DNA from: Aphodosoma sp045631465
GTDB taxonomy: Bacteria; Bacteroidota; Bacteroidia; Bacteroidales; Paludibacteraceae
Assembly (NCBI GenBank): GCA_045631465.1
Contig: JAZQUV010000004.1
Coordinates: 25,420-89,419 of the forward strand
Length of the DNA: 64,000 nucleotides
Reading direction: 5' to 3'
A program made the translations under genes and the position numbers. The notes under the pieces were generated by a model. The model was not told where the DNA came from, ran no database searches, and saw only the letters and a program-made list of their open reading frames with translations. Of the stretch, positions 30,701-40,100 are shown one piece after another. Position 1 is the first letter of the stretch. Every line of letters begins with the position of its first letter.

Positions 30701-32128
30701 ATAGTTATTTGACTTGCCAAACTCGAGCCATGTAAGGTCGAGAGTTTGTGCCATAAGGTTTCTCACTCTCACTTTTTCTAAGCGTGGACATGTAGGACGA
30801 GCTTTCACTATGAAATCGTCGATATACAAACGGTCGCTACCGTTCACACCTGCTGGCAATAAAACGAATACCGACATATTGGTTTGGTCTTCGTAGTAAG
30901 ATGCATCGGTGCAAAAACGCACTTCGCGCCAACCAGTGTGGAAGTCAATAGTATCTTCCCACAATATTTGAAAAGCATCGGCAGCCAAAGGGTCTGGCGT
31001 AATACCTACACTAAAAGGCAAACCATAATCGCCACGAACCATAAATGACACCTCAAGGTCGTTCGATGCATGCGCTATTTGTTGCGACACCACTTGAGTC
31101 ACTTTTGATGCATTGCCCTTAAGTTCTAGAGCATAACCTGTCTCACCATATTGGAAACCCGAAAGCGAAATAGCAACGCTAGTAGAATTATCGACACCCA
31201 CCATCCAGCACGACGACAACACACGACTCTCTGCATTAAAATCCTCTTTAAATGGCACTACGGCAGGTTCGCACAAAGTGCTGAATTCGAACTCATCACT
31301 CCATTTAGAGATACCTTTACTATCTTCGCTACAGTCTGAGCGTAATTTTAATTTATAAACACTATTGCTTGACAAACCTTCAAGTGTGAAGAAATAAGAA
31401 CCATCGTTCTCAAACAAATAATCATTGTAATTGCCAACAACCACACCTTGAGCATCGGTCAAAGTCAAACGGAAATTGGTTGGCACCGAACCTCCATCAG
31501 CATCAAGTTGCCATTGCACCGATGCGCTATTTTGCAACACCGACACCAATTCAATATTGGTTGGATAGGCGCATATCGACACATCCTCCACAATTACTTT
31601 GTCGAGGAAGATATTACCTTCATACTTGTCGGTTGCACCTAAATCTTTGGCCTTGTTACTTGTTGCTTTGAAAGAAATTCGGATATTTTTATTTGTATAA
31701 TCTTTCAACGAATACGACTTTGTTGTCCAGTCTGATGCAACCAAACCAGCATCCAACAAATGACGAGTATAAGCAACTCCATCGTCGCCATAAACATCAA
31801 CATACACCGAAAAATCACCACCTTTACTATTTTTGAAGATGAAACTAAACATCTTATCGGAAGTAAACGACAAAACAGGAGTTTTCAACACACTCGAATT
31901 GCCAGCAGCTGCTGTATAAGAGTTGAAATATGCCGAGTAACCTTCGTAACCCGAGTTTTTCTCAATCTTCCACACAGTAGTAGAAGTCTCACTATTATCC
32001 CATGTTGTAGGCAATGCTGTCGACGAGTTGAAATCCTCGTACAGCAACGACTGCTGCGCCATCAAAGACGACACACCGAACAATAGTAACAACGTAATAA
32101 TAAGAAAATAAGAAGATTTTGTTTTCAT
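21737..32128 (-). CDS. Giant T9SS cargo protein: jelly-roll/FN3 repeats plus CDS repeats (3463 aa)
   Basis: Paralogue of the first giant protein. The signal peptide (MKTKSSYFLIITLLLLFG...SLMA, then Gln) fixes the start at 32128; a longer in-frame reading from 32191 would add 21 unlikely residues. About 12 jelly-roll domains alternate with 11 FN3 domains, each domain opening with a Cys or a xPFxExF motif. Seven CDS repeats (ICEG...GCDS...LxLxV) follow from about residue 3010, then a type A sorting domain starting IVPNPV and ending GIYLVRVTT...KVVVE. Protein similarity to the first giant gene is strong at the C-terminal end, while the DNA differs at many third positions, so the duplication is old and selected. 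It is probably exported by the T9SS and surface attached. It follows the OmpA gene after a terminator; no TAnnTTTG was found in the 95-base gap. Confidence 0.85.
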   Translation of the reverse strand: MKTKSSYFLIITLLLLFGVSSLMAQQSLLYEDFNSSTALPTTWDNSETSTTVWKIEKNSGYEGYSAYFNSYTAAAGNSSVLKTPVLSFTSDKMFSFIFKNSKGGDFSVYVDVYGDDGVAYTRHLLDAGLVASDWTTKSYSLKDYTNKNIRISFKATSNKAKDLGATDKYEGNIFLDKVIVEDVSICAYPTNIELVSVLQNSASVQWQLDADGGSVPTNFRLTLTDAQGVVVGNYNDYLFENDGSYFFTLEGLSSNSVYKLKLRSDCSEDSKGISKWSDEFEFSTLCEPAVVPFKEDFNAESRVLSSCWMVGVDNSTSVAISLSGFQYGETGYALELKGNASKVTQVVSQQIAHASNDLEVSFMVRGDYGLPFSVGITPDPLAADAFQILWEDTIDFHTGWREVRFCTDASYYEDQTNMSVFVLLPAGVNGSDRLYIDDFIVKARPTCPRLEKVRVRNLMAQTLDLTWLEFGKSNNYEVEISGLGNTKTQTVTSQPATVTGLEGNTYYSIRVRSVCSATDKGEWSQPIMLTTACDVMESNVFQQSFEASSSTIPECWQVRQFAAGYGDGDNHGEQGIDVYTPTYSMYPDNIIVTEAKDGNKVLRFRKSKEGTRTALITQPMQIDVAESYDVSFWMYRHVREVVVNGNRYSEPIRVLVNNRPDTVGAVVLDEINAYMLQTPQVEAPGYYQYDYNIPLAGTVYFMLEAVAAPQGNDLFVDDIRVYPAPTCRKIKDIEMLPPTMTEFGMKWTKGKSETEWIVKYRLTDPNSGATIQHSEKHITGGTPEFKLEGLTHSTEYRIAGRVASYCAEGDTSVWVDFDYKFMTECAPITVYPHEEKFEGQTFPPVCWSMTVPEGSIERHERSEFQYEGAGVQFEVPGNGQALVTPQFRFSSGKEYRITFMMMRNFGDGGIRVMINDTPDTVGAQSLLFVPTDYLQEPKVTKKGYYQYKADFDAVGDKYILFVHTATSYTSANDYIDNVVISEKPACESITSFEVRNISSYSAQLVVADEDVYACEVSLCKEGVDVENGLKFTSDTTVVDLTNLEAETTYNVYVRSVCTNNVYGTWTTVKYSFTTFCTPFAISKETPFTESFEEFTDASQLAGCYLREDGYFRVTKEDLSTKHYQAMNHANTGELYAWVNGTIATMFRPVRLKAGVYYEISTYAIQAGLSSHLSLGFGKYAIKDSMSFVLLEETIEESWNKHASYFAVPEDGIYFFGINVYASNSVGLDDITIQEISCVPPTTGIANLTSTSAAIKITDMSAGSWVLSVNDFEFVPENSQGNVFYDTITDQYTDLVDLMPNKEYYYSVKSLCDDESSSWSAIRTFRTRCSAVSVPFTESFEYGYDCWTFIGDNQYISTNSAQKVSGNVGLSITKATIVSPELDVTSLADYMITGWVRSNVGDVDLSIGVMTDPADIVTFEPIGSFHIQDGWKWCQFRMYFNDLLSDDYADFRSARYIAIYLPQEDISFFVDDISIALAPQCKQPVEAKIDAVTSNSATLSWTSKSDETSWNIVARIGERVMVDTIVTSNPATITGLQHSTTYDFTLKAICSDVAESDVTEVGRATTECGWWSLPYVEEFKNYSYGSLPLCWADGEGASPESKNNWRIEYSRLYFESVDYYNTTGNSAAILSPIFDLTNEEGARLHIDLMNKYADTITISLSTDGGQTFPIVLGKGYTNLMNYTHYSFDLTPYVGNPIRVSITGKSSGAEGSFAAIHRFEIEKIESCMRPVSLTVQSVGGTSATIQINDTTGATAWQYACLRHNEYLDTVTTFVDVTTNPFTINNLAGFTQYQLYVRTNCGAKQSSWRTIEFMTECADINSVPYIESFEHIDNINEGCYTIFSTKPEGWRPAAGLSLSKFSDGAQSMEFFPSATYPLFVIMPQFDAPTTSLQLSFDYLSNRSSYYAPDIVVGVMTDPEDASSFVAVETFVPFDPEKDANDRYLFSSATVVFNILEAEYSSARIAFKIGPTLYDSGDACIDNIKISKATGCPNVRSLALVASDATSASVAVDYQSAAIQLAYGPATQDIDSMPRIVSMLDTVELTDLTAATNYVVYARSICGVDTGDWVQPLLFGTDCQPYVLDDQNPSYTESFNLYGEHPYAFPSCYTRMQRVYELGVEYPSLKRVNASEGDRHVLNLYKDASVALPAFNLSGEKLTITFNSYSPAGNTYYYIGLQDDLSDPSTFQEVRELYTKSNLTSQTIDFSKYKVEGKYIVFKGQPNTKMLYIDNIVVTRAPECFEPSDLAIEVYGDTFAVATWNHAPAATAYEYTLSSDTIVRGFIDTTVDKFRINGLTPSTQYVLRMRTICSDSTEWCEVKFRTLSSVPAMPYACGFEDASENAEWTFVNTRNNARFVIGGNSNNSVLTGDSALYVADGVGSYGYYETGSCNIYAYRTFLFEPGDYQFSFDWKSNGESERDFGRVFLAPTDVTISTESKLGPDKLDTTRYIRLHDGDKLTGSATWNKSTTVFTIQEPVNYHLLVQWSNDVSGAILPPLSIDNIQIKLVECGVIESLRLVEVGTTSAVVVFDNPNAGGMVEYYVSSRADGGDTLSLGTVAGDTIALTSLAPDTQYYLCARPKCDGDIESPFTTVGITTQCMPIEVVHGTPYIEDFDAYLSAAALDNCWTESHIKGSNSWLTNVVDVAFTDAMPHSGTNYMSLSGRGGANTNSVTRQFSLAAQTYYRISIYARQSDLTAAYISILGGEPNATSALVRKEVLKADYQKISAEFFAPTEGVYELGFIGEISGSSWNMIVDDFTVEALVVGTPVGFEVKDVTENSVSLAWSGNSANYQVQVLSADIVVADVNATQSQTTVAGLQPSTTYTARVRAVYDGEMSDWATLTFNTDCGIVLPPFVQDFESVAPASIPYCWDNTSGTELLESMYNWTVIQPAEYSNIGTDNGRCAQIQCASTQGHAMFMTPFVQLSGEYTFSFDYWNNSPTERLSLLVITDTATDTLAVYGNTDALWQSASHDLSAYNGKAVRLGFYSTSTKGSAAQIAIDNIRIICYVDNVEFTDAICQPAQGSVTYNKHGFSVNSSSLVVGENVITRLFYAQSATECDTLKTLRLTMHPSGVYQYNDTICEGEVYNSGAFAGKNLVIPGYYDAQLTSSCGCDSVVRLNLVVLPAVSAIEVSICEGDTYQLGSQQLTAAGIYRDTLVNSRGCDSIITLTLSVIPRYYVESQVVCEGTQVQWIDTILTTTGRYERVYPTNNGCDSVVVMNFTVLPSEVEVYDTICLGEQYIFNDTILSEEGTYVRTFQNMLRCDSTVHLHLSVQVPEPTVENDYVCEGELYSGYGHSRITITQDTMLVQRFSYPDRCDSLVHVYVDFIERIEIDTTVVIAQGDIYEFGEQTLSKAGNYREVFVSTAGCDSIVNLTLTVGTGFDGIYVRNLVIVPNPVSTTGAFTLQADFTADERQNMLVEVFNAVGQRIYLVKPTIYPIEVEAMSAQGIYLVRVTTGVGTIYQSKVVVE

Positions 32129-32173
32129 AGTATATATACCAATTTCTGTTTGAATTACAATGAATATAATTTT

Positions 32174-32217
32174 AAAAAGGTTTGAGGGCACTCTACGATG
32201 TCCTCAAACCTTTTTTT
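32174..32217 (-). terminator. Terminator after the OmpA-family gene
   Basis: AAAAAGGTTTGAGG pairs with CCTCAAACCTTTTT around a 14-base loop. It lies between the OmpA-family gene and the giant gene that continues in the same direction, so readthrough may be reduced but not absent. Confidence 0.8.
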
Positions 32218-32222
32218 ATATC

Positions 32223-33869
32223 TTATTCGTTACTAAGAATTTTGAATTCTACCCTTCGGTTTTCTGCACGACCCTCAGGTGTTGCATTCGATTCGATTGG
32301 TTCTTTCGAGCCTCGACCATTCCATTCCATACGAGAAGGGTCTATACCACGTTTAACCATTTCATCGAATACGGCCTTAGCACGACCTTCTGACAATTTT
32401 TTGTTGTAGCGTTCAGTACCTACGTTATCCGTGTGACCAGTAATTCTGATTCGCATATTTGGATTCTTCGCCAACAACTGATACATCTCTTCGAGCGATT
32501 GAGTTGATACGTTACGGATAACCGTTTTGTCCGTATCGAACAACAAGTTACGCAAGATTACGACAGTATTTTTCTTGATTGGTTGCAAGTCGACATACAA
32601 AGTATCGCTAATCACGCGGAACAATGTGTCGCTATAATCAATATAACCAGGACGAGTAATAGTGATACCATACTTACCATTATCAATTTGCTCTTCTACG
32701 AAACCTGTCTCTTTATCGGTCATACCAGTAAAGATTGTGTCATTAGGTTGATCCAATGTATAAACTTTAACCAACGCATCGAGAGGTTGCTCTGTTTCGA
32801 AGTCGTGAACAAACAAATAGAAGTATGTTGGATCTGGAATGAATGTTACGTCACGAACAACAGGACGACGACGAGGTTTTTTCTTTATTGGTTTTGGAGC
32901 TTTATCAATACCCATCAACACTGTGAATTTAGCACCTACTACCAACGAATTGAGAGCTGGAGTTTTACCATTTTCTTTAACAGCTAAGATAGAGTGATTT
33001 TGCACATTGTCGATATTCGCTACTGGAACTTCAAAACTACCATCACCCACAGGTTTAATTTCTGGGAAATTCAACAATAGGTCTTGTGGTGTATTGTTGT
33101 TGATATTCATCAATCCATAGTCAACAAAAGCACCTACGCGATACGATATTGCTCTTTTTTCTTTACCGCTACCATACTCTTTTGCATTAGCAGGCATCCA
33201 TTCGTCAATGCACAAACCGGCTTCAGCAGAGACAGCAACATCAAGACCAAAGTTCAATTTATTGCCATATTTCACATCGCGCACCACCAAATCGTGAGTT
33301 GGCATATTTCCCATGTCGTCGATCAACTCAGGGTCGCGCATTGTTCTTGTCATAACGCCCTTAAACGAATAGTTACCCATCAAACCAAGACCTGCCTTAG
33401 CACCAGCCAAGAAATAGAATTGTTTGATTTGAGCACCAAACAAAAGTGGGATATTCAACGAAAGACGATTTTGTTGCTCTTTGTAGTCAGCAAAATCCAA
33501 CATCATCAACATTGTGTGATTTTGTTTATATGCATCGCTATAGATGTAATCACCCGAATAAGAAAAATCATTTACTTTAGTCATAGAGTTCAAGAACATA
33601 AACTCTAAACCTGTTTGGAAGTTGAAATTAGACTTATGTTTCATAAAATAACCAAAGCCTAACATACCAGCACCACCACCAGGAACCGATGTTCCTTCAA
33701 TGCCATGCAACAAGGCAGAATAACCGCCACCACCATAAAAATCGATGTACGAGCTAATCGATTTTGATTGCTCTTTTTTTCTCTTTTGTTTTTGTGCTTC
33801 TACATCCGAGAATGGCACCATTAGCAACAAGGCTAACAACAAAACTCCAAAATGTTTTAATGTTTTCAT
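32223..33869 (-). CDS. OmpA-family outer-membrane protein with N-terminal barrel-like domain
   Basis: 548 residues. The signal peptide ends VEA before Gln. Residues about 38-290 have Gly/aromatic-alternating strands typical of a Bacteroidetes outer-membrane beta-barrel (YGGGGYSALLHG, FYFLAGAKAGLGLMG). A short carboxypeptidase-regulatory-like sandwich follows (about 350-425: QPLDALVKVYTLD, GKYGITITRPGY). The C-terminal OmpA domain has ILFDTDKTVI, then the peptidoglycan-binding signature (TGHTDNVG, RAKAVFDEMVKRGI, ENRRVEF). It probably links the outer membrane to peptidoglycan. It is the third gene of a leftward set with two T9SS cargo genes (20-base gap), so it may help display or anchor them; that link is inference. 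Not clearly PorE, which has TPR and WD40 regions. Confidence 0.88.
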   Translation of the reverse strand: MKTLKHFGVLLLALLLMVPFSDVEAQKQKRKKEQSKSISSYIDFYGGGGYSALLHGIEGTSVPGGGAGMLGFGYFMKHKSNFNFQTGLEFMFLNSMTKVNDFSYSGDYIYSDAYKQNHTMLMMLDFADYKEQQNRLSLNIPLLFGAQIKQFYFLAGAKAGLGLMGNYSFKGVMTRTMRDPELIDDMGNMPTHDLVVRDVKYGNKLNFGLDVAVSAEAGLCIDEWMPANAKEYGSGKEKRAISYRVGAFVDYGLMNINNNTPQDLLLNFPEIKPVGDGSFEVPVANIDNVQNHSILAVKENGKTPALNSLVVGAKFTVLMGIDKAPKPIKKKPRRRPVVRDVTFIPDPTYFYLFVHDFETEQPLDALVKVYTLDQPNDTIFTGMTDKETGFVEEQIDNGKYGITITRPGYIDYSDTLFRVISDTLYVDLQPIKKNTVVILRNLLFDTDKTVIRNVSTQSLEEMYQLLAKNPNMRIRITGHTDNVGTERYNKKLSEGRAKAVFDEMVKRGIDPSRMEWNGRGSKEPIESNATPEGRAENRRVEFKILSNE

Positions 33870-33889
33870 TTACTTAATATATTTTATTA

Positions 33890-36800
33890 TTATTTGATTA
33901 CCAATTTTTCTAACTCAACATCACCATCGGCATACTCAATTTGTATTATATAAAGTCCCGATTGCAATTTTGTATCAATATGGTTTTCACCTTCTGTCAA
34001 TGCAAATGTAGCACACAACATACCCGACAAATCATACACGCGAGCTTGTGCCAATCCCTTCACTTGGGCTATCACCACATCCTCTTTCGAGAATATCACC
34101 ACTCCTGCATCCGACAACTCTTGAGCCGAAAATTCGCGTGGTGTCAAACCACATGTAAACGTCTGCACCATGTCGTCTTTGCGTGTCAACAACACTTGAT
34201 ATACTCCGTTGAAATCGAGATTTTCTGCACCGGCATACAATTGTGTACCTGTTGCACCTTCGATTGGTTGCCCATTCAAGAACCATTGATATGCCACAAA
34301 CTCATATCCTCCATTATAGTCTTTATTCTTCACCGCAAGCAAGTCATTCCAACGTTGAGCTATGACTTCGGTCGAATAGAACACATCAAACGGCATCGAC
34401 ACTTCGCTATTACCACAATCTTGATTATAGAAAGTCAACATTGCCTCATATCTATCTGGCACTACGCCGTCAGGCATAGCTATCTCTATCACACCCGATG
34501 CGCCTTTTTCTATGCCTTCACCTTCTTCAAATATCACCTCTACATCCTCAAATCCCTCTTTCTGAGCTTTATCAAGATAACGCACGCTATAGCCCGAAAC
34601 AAAACCCTCCGACACACTATAACCTACCTCAAACATATCATCATCTTCGCATATTTCGGTTGGCATATTATCTAAGTTAATTGTCAACGCCTCCAACACT
34701 GTCAAATCGAGGATAAAATACAACGAGTCGCAACCTATCGAACTTGGCACACCATATTCATATACACCAGTCGAATCTACAATCATCTTTCCGTTCCAGA
34801 AGAATGGCACTTCCGACGAACATACTGTAGTGTCCAAACGAATAGTGTCAGCCACCAACGTACGCAAGTTCAATTGCAATATAGAGTCGCAACCAAACAC
34901 CGACGTTAGAGTATCGGTATAAACGCCAGGCTCGGTATATACTTTACCATTAAATTCCACCTCTACACCTTCACAAATATACATATCGGTTTCGGCAAAC
35001 GATGCACTTGTAGCAGGAGCTTCGATAGTGTACTCTTTCACATCCTCACACGTATTGTACATGCCGCGCAACACCACTTTGAATGTGTCGCCTTCGTTAG
35101 GCACAACAACACGCGGATTTACTTCTGCCGAAATAGTTTGTCCATTTTCAAACACCGTACCTTTGCTGCTTTGTATCTCCCAATAATACTCTTTCACCTT
35201 CACATCGGCATTATTCACATCAACAGTATCTATCACATTGCCTTTCTCATCCATCTTCAAATCGACCATCTTACTCAAGTTGGTCAACTGCACATAATTG
35301 ATACAATTACGAGGTTTGCTTTCGAACGACATATCCACTTTTGGCACACGTGGCCATACGTTTGCTTCTAATTCAAACGAGCAACCATTGTCCTCTGGGT
35401 ATATCAATTCTACTACATACGAGTTTACATCATTCTCGGCAGGCACAAAAAAGCGTTCTGTGCTCACTGGTGTTTTTGTTTGATCGCCTTTCACATACCA
35501 CAAGTAGTTGAACCCATCTGGCACAAACAAGGTGTCAGCCTTTTCGGTACAACTCATACCGCCCACCTCACCTTCGGTGCAATCGAGGGCAAAATATCCA
35601 TAAGCAAAGTGATAATCTGCCTCACAAGCATTAAGCGTCAACACGATTCTAACTGTTTGTCCTGCATATTGCTTCAAGTTCATACCCAACACACTCCAAT
35701 CCAACCACTTGATTGGACAGGCTTTGTCCAAAGTTTCGCCTTCGGCTGGTTGATAAGTCTTCCAACCGCGAGTATTACCCTCTGCCACATCGCGCGCATT
35801 AAAGTCGGCCGATGCACATTGCAAGGTCATACCTCTCATATCCTTGATTTGCACCTGGATACGAGTTTGCATATTGGCTGGGTGATGCGCTGCATATTGT
35901 AGCACAGCTGCATAGTGCAACAACAACACCGATTTATCTTGAGGAATTGTATAGGTATACGTGATTTGCCCCGACACCGAACCGCCGATTGGCGAATCGC
36001 CATGTTCACCTTCGGTCCAGTTGCCAAGACGCACCGACGCAATTTGACCCTCTGGCACAGTTTTCAACTTATATCCTGTCAATCTATCATACTCATCATT
36101 CATATAGTGAATTGTATGAATACTATGACGACTCTCATAGCCATAATCAATCACACGTGCATTTGCTGTAGGGTCAACAAAATTACCATAAGTACATGTC
36201 GTTCCGGCTGCATGAAAATCCATATAGTTCAAGCAGTGGTTACTCTCATTATATACAATGTAATTCGATTTCTCTACCCAAAAACTTGTATCATTATCGC
36301 ACAACGAACGGATTCTGAAGTTATAAACACCTTCTGGTATCATTGCATATGGAATAGAATACTCTTTTGCTTGAATACCGCTCACCAAAGTGTAAGTTGT
36401 ATCGGTCATCGACGACATTCTGTAATAGATTATCTCATACGAGTCGGCTTTACCCTCCCACGACAATTTTATGCCCGAAGCATCTTCGTCTATCACAATA
36501 TTAGTTGGTTTAACAGCACACGCTGTTGGCGATTTTGCTCTATCCAATTGAATATTGTCGATACATGCACCTGGGGCATAAATATTCTTATCACCATCTT
36601 CTTTGAACAAGAATACCAAGTAGTAGTTACCATCAGCAGGTGCCACCAACTGACCCTCTACTTGTTTCCACAACGAAGTTTTGAATACTTCTGTACCATC
36701 TATGCTTATGAAAGGATTATCTATCGCATATTGTGGGAAACCATTCATAGCCACTGCTGTAGGTTTAGCTCCCGAATAGAATGCCACACGCATAACATCG

Positions 36801-37165
36801 GAGTTTTCGTGGTCCTCACCTTGCAAACGATAATCAAAAACTAAGTCGTATGTACCTTTTGCCAAATAGAATGATTTATATGCTATGACCGTACTACCCG
36901 ATGTTGTATGCGAATAACCCGCTGTTACGCCATTATCTGCCGACACATATATAGCATTAGCACCCATTCTATGCACAGCCTTACCTACCGAAAATGTATG
37001 ACCAATCTTAGCTCGTTTCTCAAACTTCCAACCATACGTACCAGAGGTATCTTCGGGAGCCTCAAATCCACAAAAGTATGGTAGCGGATGATAGCCATCT
37101 TGCCCATAGAGCAAAACACCCACCGACAAAAACATTAACATTAATAAATAACGGATGATTTTCAT
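33890..37165 (-). CDS. T9SS cargo protein with jelly-roll, FN3 and CDS repeats (1091 aa)
   Basis: Secreted protein. The signal peptide MKIIRYLLMLMFLSVGVLLYG precedes Gln. Residues about 25-215 are a jelly-roll domain (PLPYFCGFE ... CIDNIQLDRA) and about 220-305 an FN3 domain. A unique middle part (about 310-560) contains VPEGQIASVRLGNW, shared with the neighbouring paralogue. A PKD-like segment follows at about 600-725. Two CDS repeats (YICEG...GCDS and TVCSS...GCDS) lie at about 725-830, then an Ig-like part with AYQWFLNGQPIEGA. The C-terminus (VYDLSGMLCATF ... SGLYIIQIEY ... KLVIK) is a type A sorting domain. Ligand and function are unknown. It is 30 bases after its paralogue and 20 before the OmpA gene. 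Confidence 0.85.
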   Translation of the reverse strand: MKIIRYLLMLMFLSVGVLLYGQDGYHPLPYFCGFEAPEDTSGTYGWKFEKRAKIGHTFSVGKAVHRMGANAIYVSADNGVTAGYSHTTSGSTVIAYKSFYLAKGTYDLVFDYRLQGEDHENSDVMRVAFYSGAKPTAVAMNGFPQYAIDNPFISIDGTEVFKTSLWKQVEGQLVAPADGNYYLVFLFKEDGDKNIYAPGACIDNIQLDRAKSPTACAVKPTNIVIDEDASGIKLSWEGKADSYEIIYYRMSSMTDTTYTLVSGIQAKEYSIPYAMIPEGVYNFRIRSLCDNDTSFWVEKSNYIVYNESNHCLNYMDFHAAGTTCTYGNFVDPTANARVIDYGYESRHSIHTIHYMNDEYDRLTGYKLKTVPEGQIASVRLGNWTEGEHGDSPIGGSVSGQITYTYTIPQDKSVLLLHYAAVLQYAAHHPANMQTRIQVQIKDMRGMTLQCASADFNARDVAEGNTRGWKTYQPAEGETLDKACPIKWLDWSVLGMNLKQYAGQTVRIVLTLNACEADYHFAYGYFALDCTEGEVGGMSCTEKADTLFVPDGFNYLWYVKGDQTKTPVSTERFFVPAENDVNSYVVELIYPEDNGCSFELEANVWPRVPKVDMSFESKPRNCINYVQLTNLSKMVDLKMDEKGNVIDTVDVNNADVKVKEYYWEIQSSKGTVFENGQTISAEVNPRVVVPNEGDTFKVVLRGMYNTCEDVKEYTIEAPATSASFAETDMYICEGVEVEFNGKVYTEPGVYTDTLTSVFGCDSILQLNLRTLVADTIRLDTTVCSSEVPFFWNGKMIVDSTGVYEYGVPSSIGCDSLYFILDLTVLEALTINLDNMPTEICEDDDMFEVGYSVSEGFVSGYSVRYLDKAQKEGFEDVEVIFEEGEGIEKGASGVIEIAMPDGVVPDRYEAMLTFYNQDCGNSEVSMPFDVFYSTEVIAQRWNDLLAVKNKDYNGGYEFVAYQWFLNGQPIEGATGTQLYAGAENLDFNGVYQVLLTRKDDMVQTFTCGLTPREFSAQELSDAGVVIFSKEDVVIAQVKGLAQARVYDLSGMLCATFALTEGENHIDTKLQSGLYIIQIEYADGDVELEKLVIK

Positions 37166-37195
37166 AGAATAGATTTATATAGATTTTTTGTTTGT

Positions 37196-40100
37196 TTACT
37201 TAATTACGATTTTTTGCAACAAGCGTTTGCCACCTTGTTCGATGTCTAAGACATATACACCTTGTTGTTGTGGTGTGATACTCAACTCGCCTGCAGTGGT
37301 CAAAGTCTCCGAACCCAACAAAATACCTGTCGAAGTCCAGCAACGCACCACACATTCTGCTCCATCAAACAACACTATAACTCTCTCTCCCACACCTACC
37401 ACATTCGATGCCAAACCAATAGTCTCGCCCGACACCTCTTCTATTGGAGTTGGATCGCCTTTCATTCTGAACATACATGTCATTATCATCTCTGTTTCGC
37501 CCTCTCTAACCAAGCCTACCGCATATTCTACACCTGGTTGCAATCCATTCTCATCCAAATATAGATATGTAGTTATTTCGCCTTCTATTGGTTGTCCGTT
37601 TTCGTACCATTGATAGTTGCTGAACGAATACCCACCATTATTATCGGCATCCAACAACACAAGCAAGTTGTCGAATTTTTGTGCTATTGTCTCAGCGGCA
37701 TACATCACATTCAATTCCACTGTTTGCACACACGACTCTGTCTCACCCCTACTATTCTTATAGTAGAATATCACATTCATCTCATATCTACCTGGGCGCA
37801 CAGGATTGATAGCCGCTTTGCTATCGGTCAAATCGCTTGGCGACACCACCAAACGGCCTTTTGTCTCGGTCAATTCACGCTCCTTCACGTCTTTGAAACC
37901 AAAGCTCTTAGCCGAATCCGAGAATTGAATTTCATACGAAGTAAAGTCGCCATCAACCACTTCATATTCGATATACAAATCATCGCCACTACACAAATCC
38001 ACACTCTTAGGCAATTTCACATTTGCCACCGACAAGAGCAATGTCACCACAGTGTCACATTCGCAGTCGCTTGCAGCATCGGCTTTGTACACAGTGCGAT
38101 ATTTGCCAGATTTGCAAAATTCTTGACCATTTAGATTATAACAACTACCGCCACAAATATATGCCTCCAAGGTGTCGCGTTGTTTCGGAACAACAGTCAA
38201 ATCGAGATATACAGTCGAGTCGCAACCACCGAATGTTGTACCACGATACACTCGATACACACCCTCTTGAGTATATTTACGTCCCTCAACTTTCAACGAT
38301 TTACCTTCGCAAATCGTCTCTTTTATTGTATCCACTACGGCACCCAAACGAGGCACATTCACCACAACGATAGTATCGTCCCAACACTCGCCACCCGAAA
38401 TAGCTGCCGACAACATCATTTCATATTGTCCACCTTCGTTAGGGAATCTATATTCGAGGCTATCGCCTGTTTGTATCAACTCAAAGTTATCACCTTTTTT
38501 AATTTTCCATTCATACATCTCACACTTTTCGCCGGTTGCACCGCGCGCTGTAGTCACATGGCTTGTGTTTTGGAACATCATGCAGTTTTCATTACAATTG
38601 CGAGGAGTCCATCTTGGCGAGAATTGTGCTTTTGGGAATCGAGGCAACAACTCAGCATCCAATTCGAAATAACAAGTCGAGTCTTGCGCAAACATCACCT
38701 TACATCTATATAATGATGTATCGTTTTTGGCAATACCTTGCAAATTTTGTGTAGTACAAACTGTAGAGTCGCCTCTAACTCTATACCATCTATAATTAAA
38801 GCCCGAAGGTGCTAAAATATTCTTACCAGCATTTTCACCACACGAAAGACCTTCGATTTTTGCTTCAGAGCAGCTGAGTGTAAAATAAGCATAACCATAG
38901 TGTCCTGCAATAGCACAGTCATAAGTTGTCAATCGCACCTTGAATTTCAACGGACCATGTTTAGCATATTGACCCACATTGATACCCACAGTAGTCCACT
39001 CCTTCCACAATATAGGAGTAGAGGCATTAATAATGTGCCAAGTACCGTCGGCATCTGGGCTATTTAATAATGTCTTAGTATCCGCCACAAAGTTGGCATC
39101 ACCACAACCCGTAGCATCCAACGGATTGTTATATTCGTCCAACAACTCGAGCATAAACACAGGTTGGTCAGAGCGAGGTTGATGACCAGGGTCCTCAATC
39201 ACGACGGCATACTTCAACGTAAGAATCATGTTCGAGCCAGAGTCGATTTGGTGTGTATATGTCACACTCTCCCACTCACCGCCAATATTCCAATTACCCA
39301 AACGCACCGACACCACTTCGCCCTCTGGCACAGTTGGCAACTCGTTACCTGTATTAGGGTCCATTTCGCCTGGAATATAGTGTTTCGTATGACGCGAAAG
39401 TTCTGATTTATAACCATAATCCACAACTCCATATCGTGTGCTAGTAGCAGATACGTTTGGTATAAACTTACCATCTGCATCAAATCTACCTCCCGAAGTG
39501 TGTTTACCTGTTTGGAATGTAGTTCCTGGATTATCCCAATTTATAAAGTCGATACAATGGGCAGTTGGGTCGTATGCCAACACATTGTTCTTAACCACCC
39601 ATATCGAAGTATCGTCAGGACAGCAGCTGCGCACAAACACGTCATACACACCCTCTTCCATGTCTTTCAACGTATGTGATGTTTGGTTGATGCCCTTCAC
39701 CATGTGCACCTCTTCGTCGCCATATTTTTTGTACATCAACTCATAGCCTGTTGCACCGCCTTCCCATTTCACAGTTATATTGCTCGACAAGGCGCTGACT
39801 GTCACATTCTCTGGTTTACCACAACCACCTTGCTCTTCTGCCTTTGCAATCTGTATGTTATCAATCACCACCGACGGAAGGCTTATCTCACTCGCATCAT
39901 TTGTCCACACAAAAACCAACTTACCAGCTTTTGTTGAACTTTGCTGAGTTATCTGACCTGTTGTAGTTGTCCACTCTTTCGATGCATTCAAAAAAGGAAT
40001 ACCCTTCACCATCCCATTTGTCAACCATGTAGGCTTAGCCACACTCGAATTTGTATTCGTATTTCCCGACACCCAACACACATAAAGGCCATCTTTATCC

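Noticed and set aside
32223..33869. PorE or another T9SS core component
   Set aside because: It has an OmpA domain but no TPR or WD40 region, and a barrel-like N-terminus instead, so a core T9SS role is not supported.
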